Translations under genes and position numbers: made by a program
In this document: positions 14,056-21,363 of the stretch, piece after piece
Numbering within the stretch: the stretch's first letter is position 1
How the letters are laid out: each line of letters starts with the position of its first letter
The notes under the pieces: generated by a model
The model's database searches: none
Seen by the model: only the letters and a program-made list of their open reading frames with translations
What the model was told of the DNA's origin: nothing
Assembly: GCA_035716845.1 (NCBI GenBank)
Contig: DASTJE010000142.1
Span: 1 to 21,363, forward strand
Direction: 5' to 3'
Length of the DNA stretch: 21,363 nt
Source: CADEEN01 sp035716845
GTDB lineage: Bacteria > Pseudomonadota > Gammaproteobacteria > Burkholderiales > Burkholderiaceae_C

Positions 14056-16365
14056 ATGGACAAGAAGCCCCTGTCGCCTGCCGAGCAGGCGCTGTGCGAC
14101 GCCGCGTACGAATACCACCGCACGCCGCGCCCCGGCAAGATCTCGATCACCCCCACCAAGCCGCTGGCCAACCAGCGCGACCTCTCGCTCGCGTATTCGC
14201 CGGGCGTGGCCTACCCCTGCCTGGCGATCGAGGCCGACCCCCGCAAGGCGGCCGAGTTCACCTCGCGCGCCAACCTGGTGGGCGTGGTCACCAACGGCAC
14301 GGCCGTGCTCGGCCTGGGCGACATCGGGCCGCTGGCGGCCAAGCCGGTGATGGAAGGCAAGGGCTGCCTGTTCAAGAAGTTCGCCGGCATCGACGTCTAC
14401 GACATCGAGCTGGCCGAGAAGGACCCGGACAAGCTGATCGAGCACATCGCCGCGCTCGAGCCCACGCTGGGTGGCATCAACCTCGAGGACATCAAGGCGC
14501 CCGAGTGCTTCACCATCGAGCGCCGGCTCAAGGAGCGGCTGAACATCCCGGTGTTCCATGACGACCAGCACGGCACGGCGATCATCTCGGGGGCCGCGCT
14601 GCTCAACGGCCTGGAACTGGTGGGCAAGGACATGGGCTCGATCAAGCTGGTGTCCTCGGGCGCCGGCGCCGCGGCGATCGCCTGCCTGGACATCATGGTC
14701 GGCCTGGGCGTGCGGCAGGAAAACATCTTCGTCGTCGACTCGCGCGGGCTCATCCACAGCGAGCGCGAGGACGCCCGCAGCGGCCGCCTCGACGAGAGCA
14801 AGCAGCGCTACTGCCAGAAGACGAGCGCGCGCACCCTGGCCGACGTGATGGTCGGCTGCGACGTGTTCCTGGGCTGCTCCACGGCCGGCGTGCTGACGCC
14901 CGAGATGGTCAAGTCCATGGCGCCCAGGCCGCTGATCCTGGCGCTGGCCAACCCCGAGCCCGAGATCCGGCCCGAGCTCGCCCGCGCCGCGCGTCCGGAC
15001 TGCATCGTCGCCACCGGGCGCAGCGACTACCCGAACCAGGTCAACAACGTCCTGTGCTTCCCCTACATCTTCCGCGGCGCGCTCGACTGCGGTGCCCAGC
15101 GCATCACCGAGGGCATGAAGCTGGCCTGCGTGCGCGAGATCGCCGCGCTGGCCAAGGCCGAGATCAGCGACGAGGTGGCCGCGGCGTATGCCGGCCAGGA
15201 GCTCGCGTTCGGGCCCGAGTACATCATTCCCAAGCCCTTCGACTCGCGCCTGATCCTGCGCATCGCGCCGGCCGTGGCGCAGGCGGCGGCCGAGGACGGC
15301 GTGGCCACGCGGCCGATCGCCGACATGGAGGCCTATCGCCAGTCGCTGACGCGCTTCGTCTACCAGACCGGCTTCATGATGCGGCCGGTGTTCGCCGCCG
15401 CGAAGGCCAAGCCGGCGCGCGTGGTGTACGCCGATGGCGAGGACGAGCGCTGCCTGCGCGCCGTGCAGGTGGCGATCGACGAGGGCCTGGCGCAGCCGAT
15501 CCTGGTGGGACGTCCGGCGGTGATCGAGTCGCGCATCGCGCGTGCCGGGCTGCGCCTGCAGGCCGGGCGCGAGATCGACATCGTCAACCCCGAGGACGAT
15601 CCGCGCTATCGCGCCTGCTGGGAGGCCTACCACCAGCTGATGGGCCGCGAGGGCGTGACGCCGGCCATGGCCAAGGCGGCGCTGCGGCGCTCGAACACCC
15701 TGATCTCGGCGCTGTTGCTGCGCCGCGGCGACGCCGACGCGATGCTGTGCGGCCTGGTGGGGCGCTACGACGTGCATCTCGACCACGTGCGCGACACCAT
15801 CGGGCTCAAGCCCGGAGCCAGCACCTTCGGTGCGATGAACGCGGTGCTGCTGGGCGACCGCACGCTGTTCCTGGCCGACACCTTCGTGCACGAGGAGCCG
15901 ACGGCCGAGCAACTCGCGGAGATCGCCGCGATGGCCAGCGACGAGATCCGCCGCTTCGGCATCGCGCCGCGCGTGGCCTTCGTCTCGCACTCGATGTTCG
16001 GCTCGTCGAGCCGGCCCTCGGCCAGGCGCATGCGGCGTGCCACCGAGCTGTTCAAGGCGCTGCGGCCGGGGCTGCCCTGCGACGGCGAGATGCACGGCGA
16101 CGCCGCGCTCTCAGAGGAGACCCGACGCAACTTCCTGCCCGACAGCACGCTCGAGGGCGAGGCCAACCTGCTGCTGCTGCCCAACATCGACGCCGCGAAC
16201 ATCCTGTTCAACGTGCTCAAGGTGACGGGCGGTCACGGCGTCACGGTCGGCCCGGTGCTGCTGGGTGCGGCCATGCCGGTGCACATCCTCACGCCCTCGT
16301 CGACGGTGCGCCGCATCGTCAACATGACGGCGCTGGCGGTGGCCGACGCCGCCGCCGGCCGCTGA
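14056..16365 (+). CDS. maeB: NADP-dependent malic enzyme, MaeB type
   Basis: MaeB decarboxylates malate to pyruvate, normally with NADP, feeding NADPH and gluconeogenic carbon. The 769-residue protein (E. coli MaeB is 759) has an N-terminal malic-enzyme domain (about 1-430) with ISITPTKPL (29-37), LAYSPGVAYPC (45-55), GGINLEDIKAPECF (139-152), FHDDQHGTA (167-175) and the nucleotide-binding SSGAGAAAIAC (200-210). A C-terminal phosphotransacetylase-like domain (about 440-765) begins near VVYADGEDE and includes GLVGRYDVHLDHVRDTIGLKPGA and GEMHGDAALS. In studied relatives this domain is regulatory (acetyl-CoA responsive) and not catalytic. The ATG at 14056 follows AGAGGAG, which is paired in a hairpin. 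Cofactor preference is inferred from family. Confidence 0.96.
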   Translation: MDKKPLSPAEQALCDAAYEYHRTPRPGKISITPTKPLANQRDLSLAYSPGVAYPCLAIEADPRKAAEFTSRANLVGVVTNGTAVLGLGDIGPLAAKPVMEGKGCLFKKFAGIDVYDIELAEKDPDKLIEHIAALEPTLGGINLEDIKAPECFTIERRLKERLNIPVFHDDQHGTAIISGAALLNGLELVGKDMGSIKLVSSGAGAAAIACLDIMVGLGVRQENIFVVDSRGLIHSEREDARSGRLDESKQRYCQKTSARTLADVMVGCDVFLGCSTAGVLTPEMVKSMAPRPLILALANPEPEIRPELARAARPDCIVATGRSDYPNQVNNVLCFPYIFRGALDCGAQRITEGMKLACVREIAALAKAEISDEVAAAYAGQELAFGPEYIIPKPFDSRLILRIAPAVAQAAAEDGVATRPIADMEAYRQSLTRFVYQTGFMMRPVFAAAKAKPARVVYADGEDERCLRAVQVAIDEGLAQPILVGRPAVIESRIARAGLRLQAGREIDIVNPEDDPRYRACWEAYHQLMGREGVTPAMAKAALRRSNTLISALLLRRGDADAMLCGLVGRYDVHLDHVRDTIGLKPGASTFGAMNAVLLGDRTLFLADTFVHEEPTAEQLAEIAAMASDEIRRFGIAPRVAFVSHSMFGSSSRPSARRMRRATELFKALRPGLPCDGEMHGDAALSEETRRNFLPDSTLEGEANLLLLPNIDAANILFNVLKVTGGHGVTVGPVLLGAAMPVHILTPSSTVRRIVNMTALAVADAAAGR

Positions 16366-16392
16366 GGGGCCGCCGAGGGGTTCTCGTGCAGC

Positions 16393-16416
16393 CGGGCCGG
16401 GCTCAGCCCCGGCCCG
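16393..16416. terminator. GC hairpin at convergent maeB / EAL-gene ends
   Basis: CGGGCCGGGCT and AGCCCCGGCCCG (16393-16416) are complementary with one bulge and almost no loop, between the converging maeB (ends 16365) and EAL gene (ends 16403). It overlaps the last codons of the EAL gene. Without T tracts on either side, it is at best a factor-assisted bidirectional terminator. Confidence 0.45.
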
Positions 16417-17896
16417 TGGCGGGCCTCGGGTCTTCGTCGAAGATTTCGGTGGTCTGCGTGTCGGTGAACAGCGAGGCCTTGAAGGTGCGGCTCAGGTCGG
16501 CAGCCGAGTTGCGCGCCCACAGGCCGAGCGCGCTGGCGCTCATGGGCTTGGCGAACAGGTAGCCCTGCAGTTCCTCGACCCCCATCGAGACGAGCACATC
16601 GCGCTGCGCCTCGGTTTCGACGCCCTCGGCGACGACGCGCAGCCCCAGCGTGTGCGCCATCTGGACGATGGCCTGCACGATGGTGCGGGCCTCGACGCTC
16701 TCCTCGAGGTCGATCACGAAGGCACGGTCGATCTTCAGCTCCTCGGTGGGCAGCTTGCGCAGCGATGCAAGGCTGGAGTGGCCGGTGCCGAAATCATCGA
16801 TCGACACGTGCACGCCGAGCTGGCCCAGGCGCTCGAACGCGCGCCGCGTGACCGCCGTGTCCTCCATGGCCACGGACTCGGTGATCTCGCAGGTGAAGCG
16901 GTCGGCATTCAGGCCGTGGCTCTTCAGGCCGCGCGCCAGGCGCACCGCGAACTCCTCGCTGCGCATCTGCACGCCCGAGACGTTGACGGCCACGCGCATG
17001 CGCAGGCCCTGCTTGCGCCAGGCCGCGGCCTGGCGCAGCGCCTCGTCGAGCACCCATTCGCCGATCTCGGCGATCAGCCCGTGCCGCTCGGCCAGCGGGA
17101 TGAAGTAGTCCGGCGTGATGACGCCTCGCGTCGGGTGCGACCAGCGCAACAGCGCCTCGGCCGCGGTCACTTGAAGGGAGGCTGCATCGATCTTGGGCTG
17201 GTAGTACAGCGCCAGTTCCGAGCGCTTGACGGCGCCCTTGAGGTCGCGCGCGAGCTGCAGTTCCTCGCGCTCGGCCGCCGCCACCGCGGGGTTGAAGACC
17301 GCATAGGCGTGCCCGCCCTGCAGCTTGACCGCGCGCATCGCCGCACCGGCGCGGGTGACGATGCGCGAGCGGCTGCCGTGCTCCGGAAACAGCGCCACGC
17401 CCACCGACAGCGCCAGCGCGATCGAATGCGGCGGCACCTGCATCGGCGCCTTGAAGGAGTCGACGAGGTGTTGCGCCAGTTCCTCGGCGCGTACGGCCGG
17501 GCCGTCGATCCAGAGCGCGAATTCGTCGCCCGCCACGCGGCACATCAGCACGTCGACGCCGGCGTGCGCGCGCAGGCGCTCGGCCACCAGGCGCAGCACC
17601 TCGTCTCCGAACTCGTGCCCGTGACGGTCGTTGACCAGGCGAAATCCGTCCAGGCCCGCGTAGAGCACGCTGCCCTGGCTGCGCTGGCTCTCCGCCTGGG
17701 TCAGTGCGACCTCGAGCCGCTCGTCGAACACCGCGCGCGAGGGCAGGCCGGTGACGGGGTCGACTCGCGCCGTCTCGGCCGGCTGGGGCTGCGATGCCAG
17801 GCGGCTGCGCTGGCGGCGGATCGCCACCAGCGCGCCGATGAGCGCGGCCACGAGCGCCAGCGCCACGAGCATGCCTGCGTGCAGTTCGATCCACAT
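16403..17896 (-). CDS. Membrane-anchored GGDEF/EAL protein, likely c-di-GMP phosphodiesterase
   Basis: The 497-residue protein has one N-terminal membrane span (about 7-27) followed directly by GGDEF (about 45-200) and EAL (about 213-460) domains. The EAL domain keeps every catalytic residue I can place: EAL (247-249), N305, E337, D367-D368 in IDDFGTG, K388, E424 in AEGVE and Q444. The GGDEF site reads AGDEF (122-126), and the first metal-binding Asp of the D-x-D-x-F-K motif is Gly (GLDGF, 81-85), so cyclase activity is doubtful. Most likely it hydrolyses c-di-GMP, with the GGDEF half regulatory. The ATG at 17896 fits the membrane anchor; a GTG at 17935 would add 13 residues but lies inside a palindrome and has no ribosome binding site. 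No sensor domain is visible. Confidence 0.9.
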   Translation of the reverse strand: MWIELHAGMLVALALVAALIGALVAIRRQRSRLASQPQPAETARVDPVTGLPSRAVFDERLEVALTQAESQRSQGSVLYAGLDGFRLVNDRHGHEFGDEVLRLVAERLRAHAGVDVLMCRVAGDEFALWIDGPAVRAEELAQHLVDSFKAPMQVPPHSIALALSVGVALFPEHGSRSRIVTRAGAAMRAVKLQGGHAYAVFNPAVAAAEREELQLARDLKGAVKRSELALYYQPKIDAASLQVTAAEALLRWSHPTRGVITPDYFIPLAERHGLIAEIGEWVLDEALRQAAAWRKQGLRMRVAVNVSGVQMRSEEFAVRLARGLKSHGLNADRFTCEITESVAMEDTAVTRRAFERLGQLGVHVSIDDFGTGHSSLASLRKLPTEELKIDRAFVIDLEESVEARTIVQAIVQMAHTLGLRVVAEGVETEAQRDVLVSMGVEELQGYLFAKPMSASALGLWARNSAADLSRTFKASLFTDTQTTEIFDEDPRPATGRG

Positions 17897-17915
17897 GCCT
17901 GCACTGTCGCCGATG

Positions 17916-17939
17916 ACCGGTGCCGCGCGCGGCACCGGT
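17916..17939. promoter_or_regulatory. 24-bp perfect palindrome upstream of the EAL gene
   Basis: The left half ACCGGTGCCGCG (17916-17927) is exactly complementary to the right half. It fills the gap between the isomerase stop and the EAL-gene ATG, 19 bases from that ATG, with a short AT-rich patch (GAATTTAT on the minus strand) beside it. It may be a dimeric regulator site, or a hairpin at the isomerase mRNA end. Confidence 0.5.
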
Positions 17940-17956
17940 GCGCATAAATTCGAGAA

Positions 17957-18592
17957 CTATTTGGGCGGCCTGCGCTCCACGTGGGGCCGCAAGTCCTGCG
18001 CCGAGTCCCAGGCGCCACCCTGGTACCAGGGATCGCCCTGCAGCCACGCCCTCAGCATCGGCAGCGCATCCAGGCCCCAGAAGCACTGGCCGTCGACCTC
18101 GAAGGTCGGCACCCCGAAGACGCCGCGAGCGATGGCCGCGTCGGTCTGCGCGCGCAATTCGGCCTTGACGGCACTGCTGCCGGGCTCGCGCGCCGGGGCC
18201 AGCGCGCGCTCCAGCGCGCCCAGGCGGACGGCGTCGGCCGCATCGGCGCCGCCGCGCCACGCATGGCGCATCACCGCCTCGACGACACGCCGGTTCGGCC
18301 CCGCGGCAACGGCCAGGCGCAGCAGCGCAAGCGGGTTGAAGGGGTGCACCGCCGGCAGGTCGAGCGGAATGCCCAGCCGATGGGCCTGCCACGCCACCTG
18401 CCGATAGGTCCAGCGCCGCTTGGGTTCCATCTCGGCCGGCCCCTTCTGCCCCCAGTGCGCCAGCAAACCGGCGAACAGGACGGGCCGGTACTCGACCGTG
18501 TAGCTGCAGCCCTCCAGCGCCTCGGGCAGGTGCTCGAACGCGAGGTACGCGTACGGCGAGACAGGGTCGAACCAGAAGTCGATGCGCTTCAT
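17957..18592 (-). CDS. DsbA-family 2-hydroxychromene-2-carboxylate isomerase-like protein
   Basis: The 211-residue protein belongs to the DsbA/kappa-GST thioredoxin-fold family that includes NahD, which isomerises 2-hydroxychromene-2-carboxylate in naphthalene breakdown using glutathione. It opens IDFWFDPVSPYAYLA, with the family serine at S12 where DsbA proteins have the CxxC, and has RPVLFAGLLAHWGQKGP (36-52), the cis-proline GVPTFEVDG (160-168) and FWGLDALPML (171-180). No aromatic-degradation genes are nearby, so the true substrate is unknown; many members are general glutathione-linked isomerases or transferases. Its ATG overlaps the stop of the upstream nucleotidyltransferase by 4 bases (ATGA), implying coupled translation. 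Confidence 0.92.
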   Translation of the reverse strand: MKRIDFWFDPVSPYAYLAFEHLPEALEGCSYTVEYRPVLFAGLLAHWGQKGPAEMEPKRRWTYRQVAWQAHRLGIPLDLPAVHPFNPLALLRLAVAAGPNRRVVEAVMRHAWRGGADAADAVRLGALERALAPAREPGSSAVKAELRAQTDAAIARGVFGVPTFEVDGQCFWGLDALPMLRAWLQGDPWYQGGAWDSAQDLRPHVERRPPK

Positions 18593-19296
18593 GCGGCCTC
18601 CTGCTGCGCGGCCTGCCAGCGCTCGGGCGTGCCCACGTCGATCCAGCGTCCGGTCCAGCGCCGTGCGCCGAGGCGGCCGGCGGACAGGGCTGCGTCGAGC
18701 AAGGGCCGCAGGCGCAGCCGCGTGCCCGGTGCGATGCCCTCGAACATCGACGCGCGGAACAGGCCCACGCTGGCCCAGGTCAGGCGCGGCGCCGCGGCGG
18801 TGGCCAGGCCGCGCAGCTCGTCGAGGCCGAAGTCGCCCTGGGGATGGTGCGGCGCATTGGGCACGAGCCAGAGCTGCGCCAGCAGGGTGCCGGCGCGAAA
18901 GCGCTCGAACGCCTCGGCGTCGAAGTCGAAGTCCGGCAGGAACACGTCGCCCGAGACGACCCAGAAGCAGTCCCGGCCCGGGCCCACGAGCGCAGGCAGC
19001 GCCTTGGCGATGCCGCCGGCCGTTTCCAGCGCCCCACCGTGATCGCGGCCCTCGAAGGAGTACGTGATCGTCAGGCCGTGGCGCGCGCCGTCGCCGAGCG
19101 CGGCCGGGAACTGCTCCTCGAGCCAGGCGGTGTTGACGACCACCTCGCGCACGCCAGCACGCGCCAGCGCGTCGAGGTGCCACTCGATCAGGCGTTTTCC
19201 GCCCACGCGCAGCAAGGGCTTGGGGCAGGCGTCGGTGTGCGGGCGCAGTCGCTCGCCGCGGCCGGCGGCCAGGATGAGGGCGCGGGGGGCAGGCAT
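18589..19296 (-). CDS. MurU-like sugar-1-phosphate nucleotidyltransferase
   Basis: The 235-residue protein is a nucleotidyltransferase with the GT-A-like Rossmann fold: LAAGRGERLRP (9-19) binds the nucleotide phosphates, PKPLL (25-29) carries the catalytic lysine region, ETAGGI (91-96) contacts the sugar, and SGDVF (115-119) provides a metal-binding Asp. The pattern, especially the short length and the VNTAWL and GDGARHGL segments, fits MurU, which makes UDP-MurNAc from MurNAc-1-phosphate in peptidoglycan recycling. Its usual partner, the kinase AmgK, is not in this window, since the upstream neighbour is the divergent tkt. Substrate is thus inferred. The ATG at 19296 lacks a Shine-Dalgarno site; it is translationally coupled to the isomerase gene. 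Confidence 0.88.
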   Translation of the reverse strand: MPAPRALILAAGRGERLRPHTDACPKPLLRVGGKRLIEWHLDALARAGVREVVVNTAWLEEQFPAALGDGARHGLTITYSFEGRDHGGALETAGGIAKALPALVGPGRDCFWVVSGDVFLPDFDFDAEAFERFRAGTLLAQLWLVPNAPHHPQGDFGLDELRGLATAAAPRLTWASVGLFRASMFEGIAPGTRLRLRPLLDAALSAGRLGARRWTGRWIDVGTPERWQAAQQEAA

Positions 19297-19304
19297 CGGC
19301 CGGC

Positions 19305-19310
19305 AGTGTA
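19305..19310 (-). promoter_or_regulatory. -10-like hexamer 8 bases before the murU-like gene
   Basis: On the minus strand TACACT is followed by GCCGGCCG and the ATG at 19296. No ribosome binding site lies between and no -35 is apparent. A start at or close to the first codon is possible. Confidence 0.35.
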
Positions 19311-19321
19311 GGGCGGCCGAC

Positions 19322-19327
19322 TAAAAT
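19322..19327 (+). promoter_or_regulatory. Candidate -10 box for tkt
   Basis: TAAAAT is the best -10 match in the 112-base divergent gap and the only AT-rich patch there. It would give a leader of about 75 bases for tkt. The expected -35 position (GCCGGC) does not match. Confidence 0.4.
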
Positions 19328-19408
19328 TCGCGGTCCCGCCCGGCAGCGGCGTTCGTGCTGCCGACCCCCTCGTGCCCACCCCGACTCCACGCACCCAAGG
19401 CCCCTCGC

Positions 19409-21363
19409 ATGTCCAGCCTCGACACCGCGCGCGTCCCCGACACCAGCGCCCCCCTGCCCCTTGCCGCCGCCAGCCGCGAGGCCCTGATGGCGCACGCGAT
19501 CCGTGCCCTGGCGATGGACGCCGTGCAGCAGGCCAATTCCGGGCACCCGGGTGCGCCGATGGGCATGGCCGAGATGGCGGTGGCGCTGTGGGGCCGCCAC
19601 CTCAAGCACAACCCGGCGCACCCGCAGTGGCCCGACCGTGACCGCTTCGTGCTGTCCAACGGCCACGCCTCGATGCTGCTGTACGCGCTGCTGCACCTCA
19701 CCGGCTACGAGCTGCCGATGAGCGAGCTGCGCAATTTCCGCCAGCTTCATAGCAAGACGCCGGGCCATCCCGAGGTGGGCCCGACGCCGGGCGTCGAGAC
19801 CACCACCGGGCCGCTCGGTCAGGGCATTGCCAATGCCGTGGGCATGGCGCTGGCCGAGAAGCTGCTGGCGCACGAGTTCAACCGGCCCGGCCACGCCATC
19901 GTCGACCACCACACCTACGCCTTCCTGGGCGACGGCTGCCTGATGGAGGGCGTCAGCCACGAGGCCTGCGCATTGGCCGGGGCCTGGAAGCTGAACAAGC
20001 TGGTCGCGCTGTACGACTGCAACGGCATCAGCATCGACGGACGCGTCGAGCCCTGGTTCATCGACGATACGGCGCGCCGCTTCCAGGCCTACGGCTGGCA
20101 GGTGCTGGGGCCGGTGGACGGCCACGACGTGGCGGCGCTCGATGCCGCGATCGCGCAGGCCAAGGCGCATGCCGGCGGCCCGACGCTGATCGTGTGCCGC
20201 ACCTCGATCGGCAAGGGCGCGCCCAACCGCAGCGGCACCGCCAAGGCCCACGGCGAGCCGCTGGGCGCGGACGAGATCAAGGGCGCGCGCGCGGCGATGG
20301 GCTGGACGCACGAACCCTTCGTGCTGCCGGAGTCGGCCTATGCGGCCTGGGACGCCAAGGCGCGCGGCGCCGAGGCCGAAGGCGCCTGGGCGGCACGCTT
20401 CGCCGGCTACAAGGCCGCGCACCCCGAGCTGGCGGCCGAACTGGCGCGGCGCCTCAAGGGCGAGCTGCCGCAGGGTTTCGCACAGGCCGTGGTCGACGCC
20501 ATGGTGGCGGCTCACACCAAGGCCGAGACGGTGGCCTCGCGCAAGGCCAGCCAGATCGCGCTGGAGGCCTTCACACGCGCGCTGCCCGAGCTGCTCGGCG
20601 GATCGGCCGACCTGACCGGGTCCAACCTCACCAACACCAGCTCGACGCCGGCGCTGCGCATGGCCGACGACGGCAGCCCCAACGGCGGACGCCACATCAA
20701 CTACGGCGTGCGCGAGTTCGGCATGGCCGCGGTGATGAACGGCGTGGCGCTGCACGGCGGCTTCATCCCCTACGGCGGCACCTTCCTGACCTTCAGCGAC
20801 TACAGCCGCAACGCCATCCGCATGGCCGCGCTGATGCAGCAGCGCGTGGTGCACGTGTTCACGCACGACTCGATCGGCCTGGGCGAGGACGGCCCGACGC
20901 ACCAGAGCGTGGAGCATGCGGCGAGCCTGCGCCTGATCCCCGGCCTCGACGTCTGGCGCCCGGCCGACACGACGGAGACGGTGGCCGCCTGGGCCTCGGC
21001 GATCGAGCACCGGCAGCGCCCGACGGCGCTGCTGCTGTCGCGCCAGAACCTGCCCTATCTGCCGAAGGCCGGCCTCGACACCATCAGCCGCGGCGCCTAC
21101 GTGCTGGCCGAGCCGAGCGAGGTGGGCCTGAAGAAGAAGGCGCAGGCGGTGATCATCGCCACCGGCAGCGAGGTGCAGCTCGCGCTGCACGCCCAGGCTG
21201 CGCTGGCGAAGGACGGCATCGCGGTGCGCGTGGTCTCGATGCCCAGCACCACCGTGTTCGACCGCCAGGACACGGCCTACAAGTCGAGCGTGCTGCCGCC
21301 CAGGCTGCCGCGCGTGGCGGTGGAGGCCGGTGTGACCGACGGCTGGTGGAAGTACGGCTGCGC
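19409..21363 (+). CDS. tkt: Transketolase, 3' end cut by window
   Basis: Transketolase is a thiamine-diphosphate enzyme that moves two-carbon units between sugar phosphates in the pentose phosphate and Calvin pathways. The visible 651 codons run open to the window edge; the full protein should be near 675-685 residues. Motifs include SGHPGAPMG (44-52), LSNGHASML (82-90), HSKTPGHPE (114-122), the ThDP-binding GDGCLMEGVSHEACALAG starting at residue 175 and ending near YDCNGISIDG, then the pyrimidine-domain GVREFGMAAVMNG and THDSIGLGEDGPTHQ. The catalytic histidines and ThDP ligands appear present. The ATG at 19409 follows AAGG at a spacing of about 8 bases and gives about 20 residues before the conserved core. 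It is divergent from the murU-like gene. Confidence 0.98.
   Translation, partial: MSSLDTARVPDTSAPLPLAAASREALMAHAIRALAMDAVQQANSGHPGAPMGMAEMAVALWGRHLKHNPAHPQWPDRDRFVLSNGHASMLLYALLHLTGYELPMSELRNFRQLHSKTPGHPEVGPTPGVETTTGPLGQGIANAVGMALAEKLLAHEFNRPGHAIVDHHTYAFLGDGCLMEGVSHEACALAGAWKLNKLVALYDCNGISIDGRVEPWFIDDTARRFQAYGWQVLGPVDGHDVAALDAAIAQAKAHAGGPTLIVCRTSIGKGAPNRSGTAKAHGEPLGADEIKGARAAMGWTHEPFVLPESAYAAWDAKARGAEAEGAWAARFAGYKAAHPELAAELARRLKGELPQGFAQAVVDAMVAAHTKAETVASRKASQIALEAFTRALPELLGGSADLTGSNLTNTSSTPALRMADDGSPNGGRHINYGVREFGMAAVMNGVALHGGFIPYGGTFLTFSDYSRNAIRMAALMQQRVVHVFTHDSIGLGEDGPTHQSVEHAASLRLIPGLDVWRPADTTETVAAWASAIEHRQRPTALLLSRQNLPYLPKAGLDTISRGAYVLAEPSEVGLKKKAQAVIIATGSEVQLALHAQAALAKDGIAVRVVSMPSTTVFDRQDTAYKSSVLPPRLPRVAVEAGVTDGWWKYGC

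Noticed and set aside
14038..16095. A 685-codon minus-strand frame opposite maeB, and similar long frames at 4116-5549, 9131-10987, 12718-13806, 15054-16562 and 16652-17947
   Set aside because: All are shadows of real genes, with biased composition and no family motif.
17897..17935. GTG start for the EAL protein, adding MPRAAPVIGDSAG
   Set aside because: It lies in the palindrome with no ribosome binding site, and the ATG at 17896 puts the membrane span at the N-terminus. Not excluded; noted as alternative.
17957..21190. A 1077-codon minus-strand open frame running across tkt, the murU-like gene and the isomerase
   Set aside because: Only the last 211 codons have recognisable protein character (the isomerase). 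The rest is antisense to tkt and murU, rich in Arg/Ala/Gly/His, as expected from an open antisense frame in very GC-rich DNA.
1..21363. A defence system, CRISPR array, prophage or other mobile island
   Set aside because: No repeat-spacer pattern, integrase, transposase, toxin-antitoxin pair or nuclease cluster is present, and composition is even throughout. The genes are core housekeeping types.

Overview
The window is a very GC-rich chromosomal segment made almost entirely of core bacterial genes. The protein set points to a betaproteobacterium of the order Burkholderiales, possibly the Rubrivivax/Leptothrix/Ideonella-like part of it. That placement rests on remembered gene neighbourhoods and protein character (yajC-secD-secF, LysM-dprA-smg divergent from def-fmt, a DUF1631 protein), not on a search. 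I see no rRNA, tRNA, CRISPR array, transposase or phage gene, and no stretch over 300 bases without a gene.

Layout. (1) 9-3371, + strand: yajC, secD, secF, the accessory membrane complex of Sec protein export. (2) 3426-5672, +: a large DUF1631 protein of unknown function. (3) 5733-8509, - strand: a secreted LysM protein, dprA (DNA uptake and recombination) and smg (DUF494), probably one operon, with a candidate internal promoter just before smg. (4) 8510-8774: divergent intergenic region. (5) 8775-10237, +: def and fmt, which remove and add the N-formyl group of bacterial translation initiation. (6) 10307-11551, +: a small lipoprotein and an exported DUF2807 protein. (7) 11599-12799, +: azlC and azlD, a branched-chain amino acid exporter pair, separated by an unusual duplicated 62-base repeat. 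(8) 12817-16365, +: pgk and a MaeB-type malic enzyme with a phosphotransacetylase-like C-terminal domain. (9) 16403-19296, -: a MurU-like nucleotidyltransferase overlapping a DsbA-family isomerase by 4 bases, followed by a GGDEF/EAL protein whose GGDEF half looks degenerate. (10) 19409 to the end, +: transketolase, cut by the window edge.

I did not find a large undescribed system. What stands out is in the short gaps between genes: a hairpin that buries the ribosome binding site of maeB; a two-copy repeat inserted at the azlC/azlD start-stop overlap that appears to have created a small coupled ORF and given azlD a new ribosome binding site; -10-like hexamers 6 to 8 bases before the ATG of smg, azlC, pgk and the murU-like gene, with no Shine-Dalgarno sequence, which suggests leaderless or near-leaderless mRNAs; and strong dyads before smg and before the EAL gene. 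All of these are read from sequence only and are untested.
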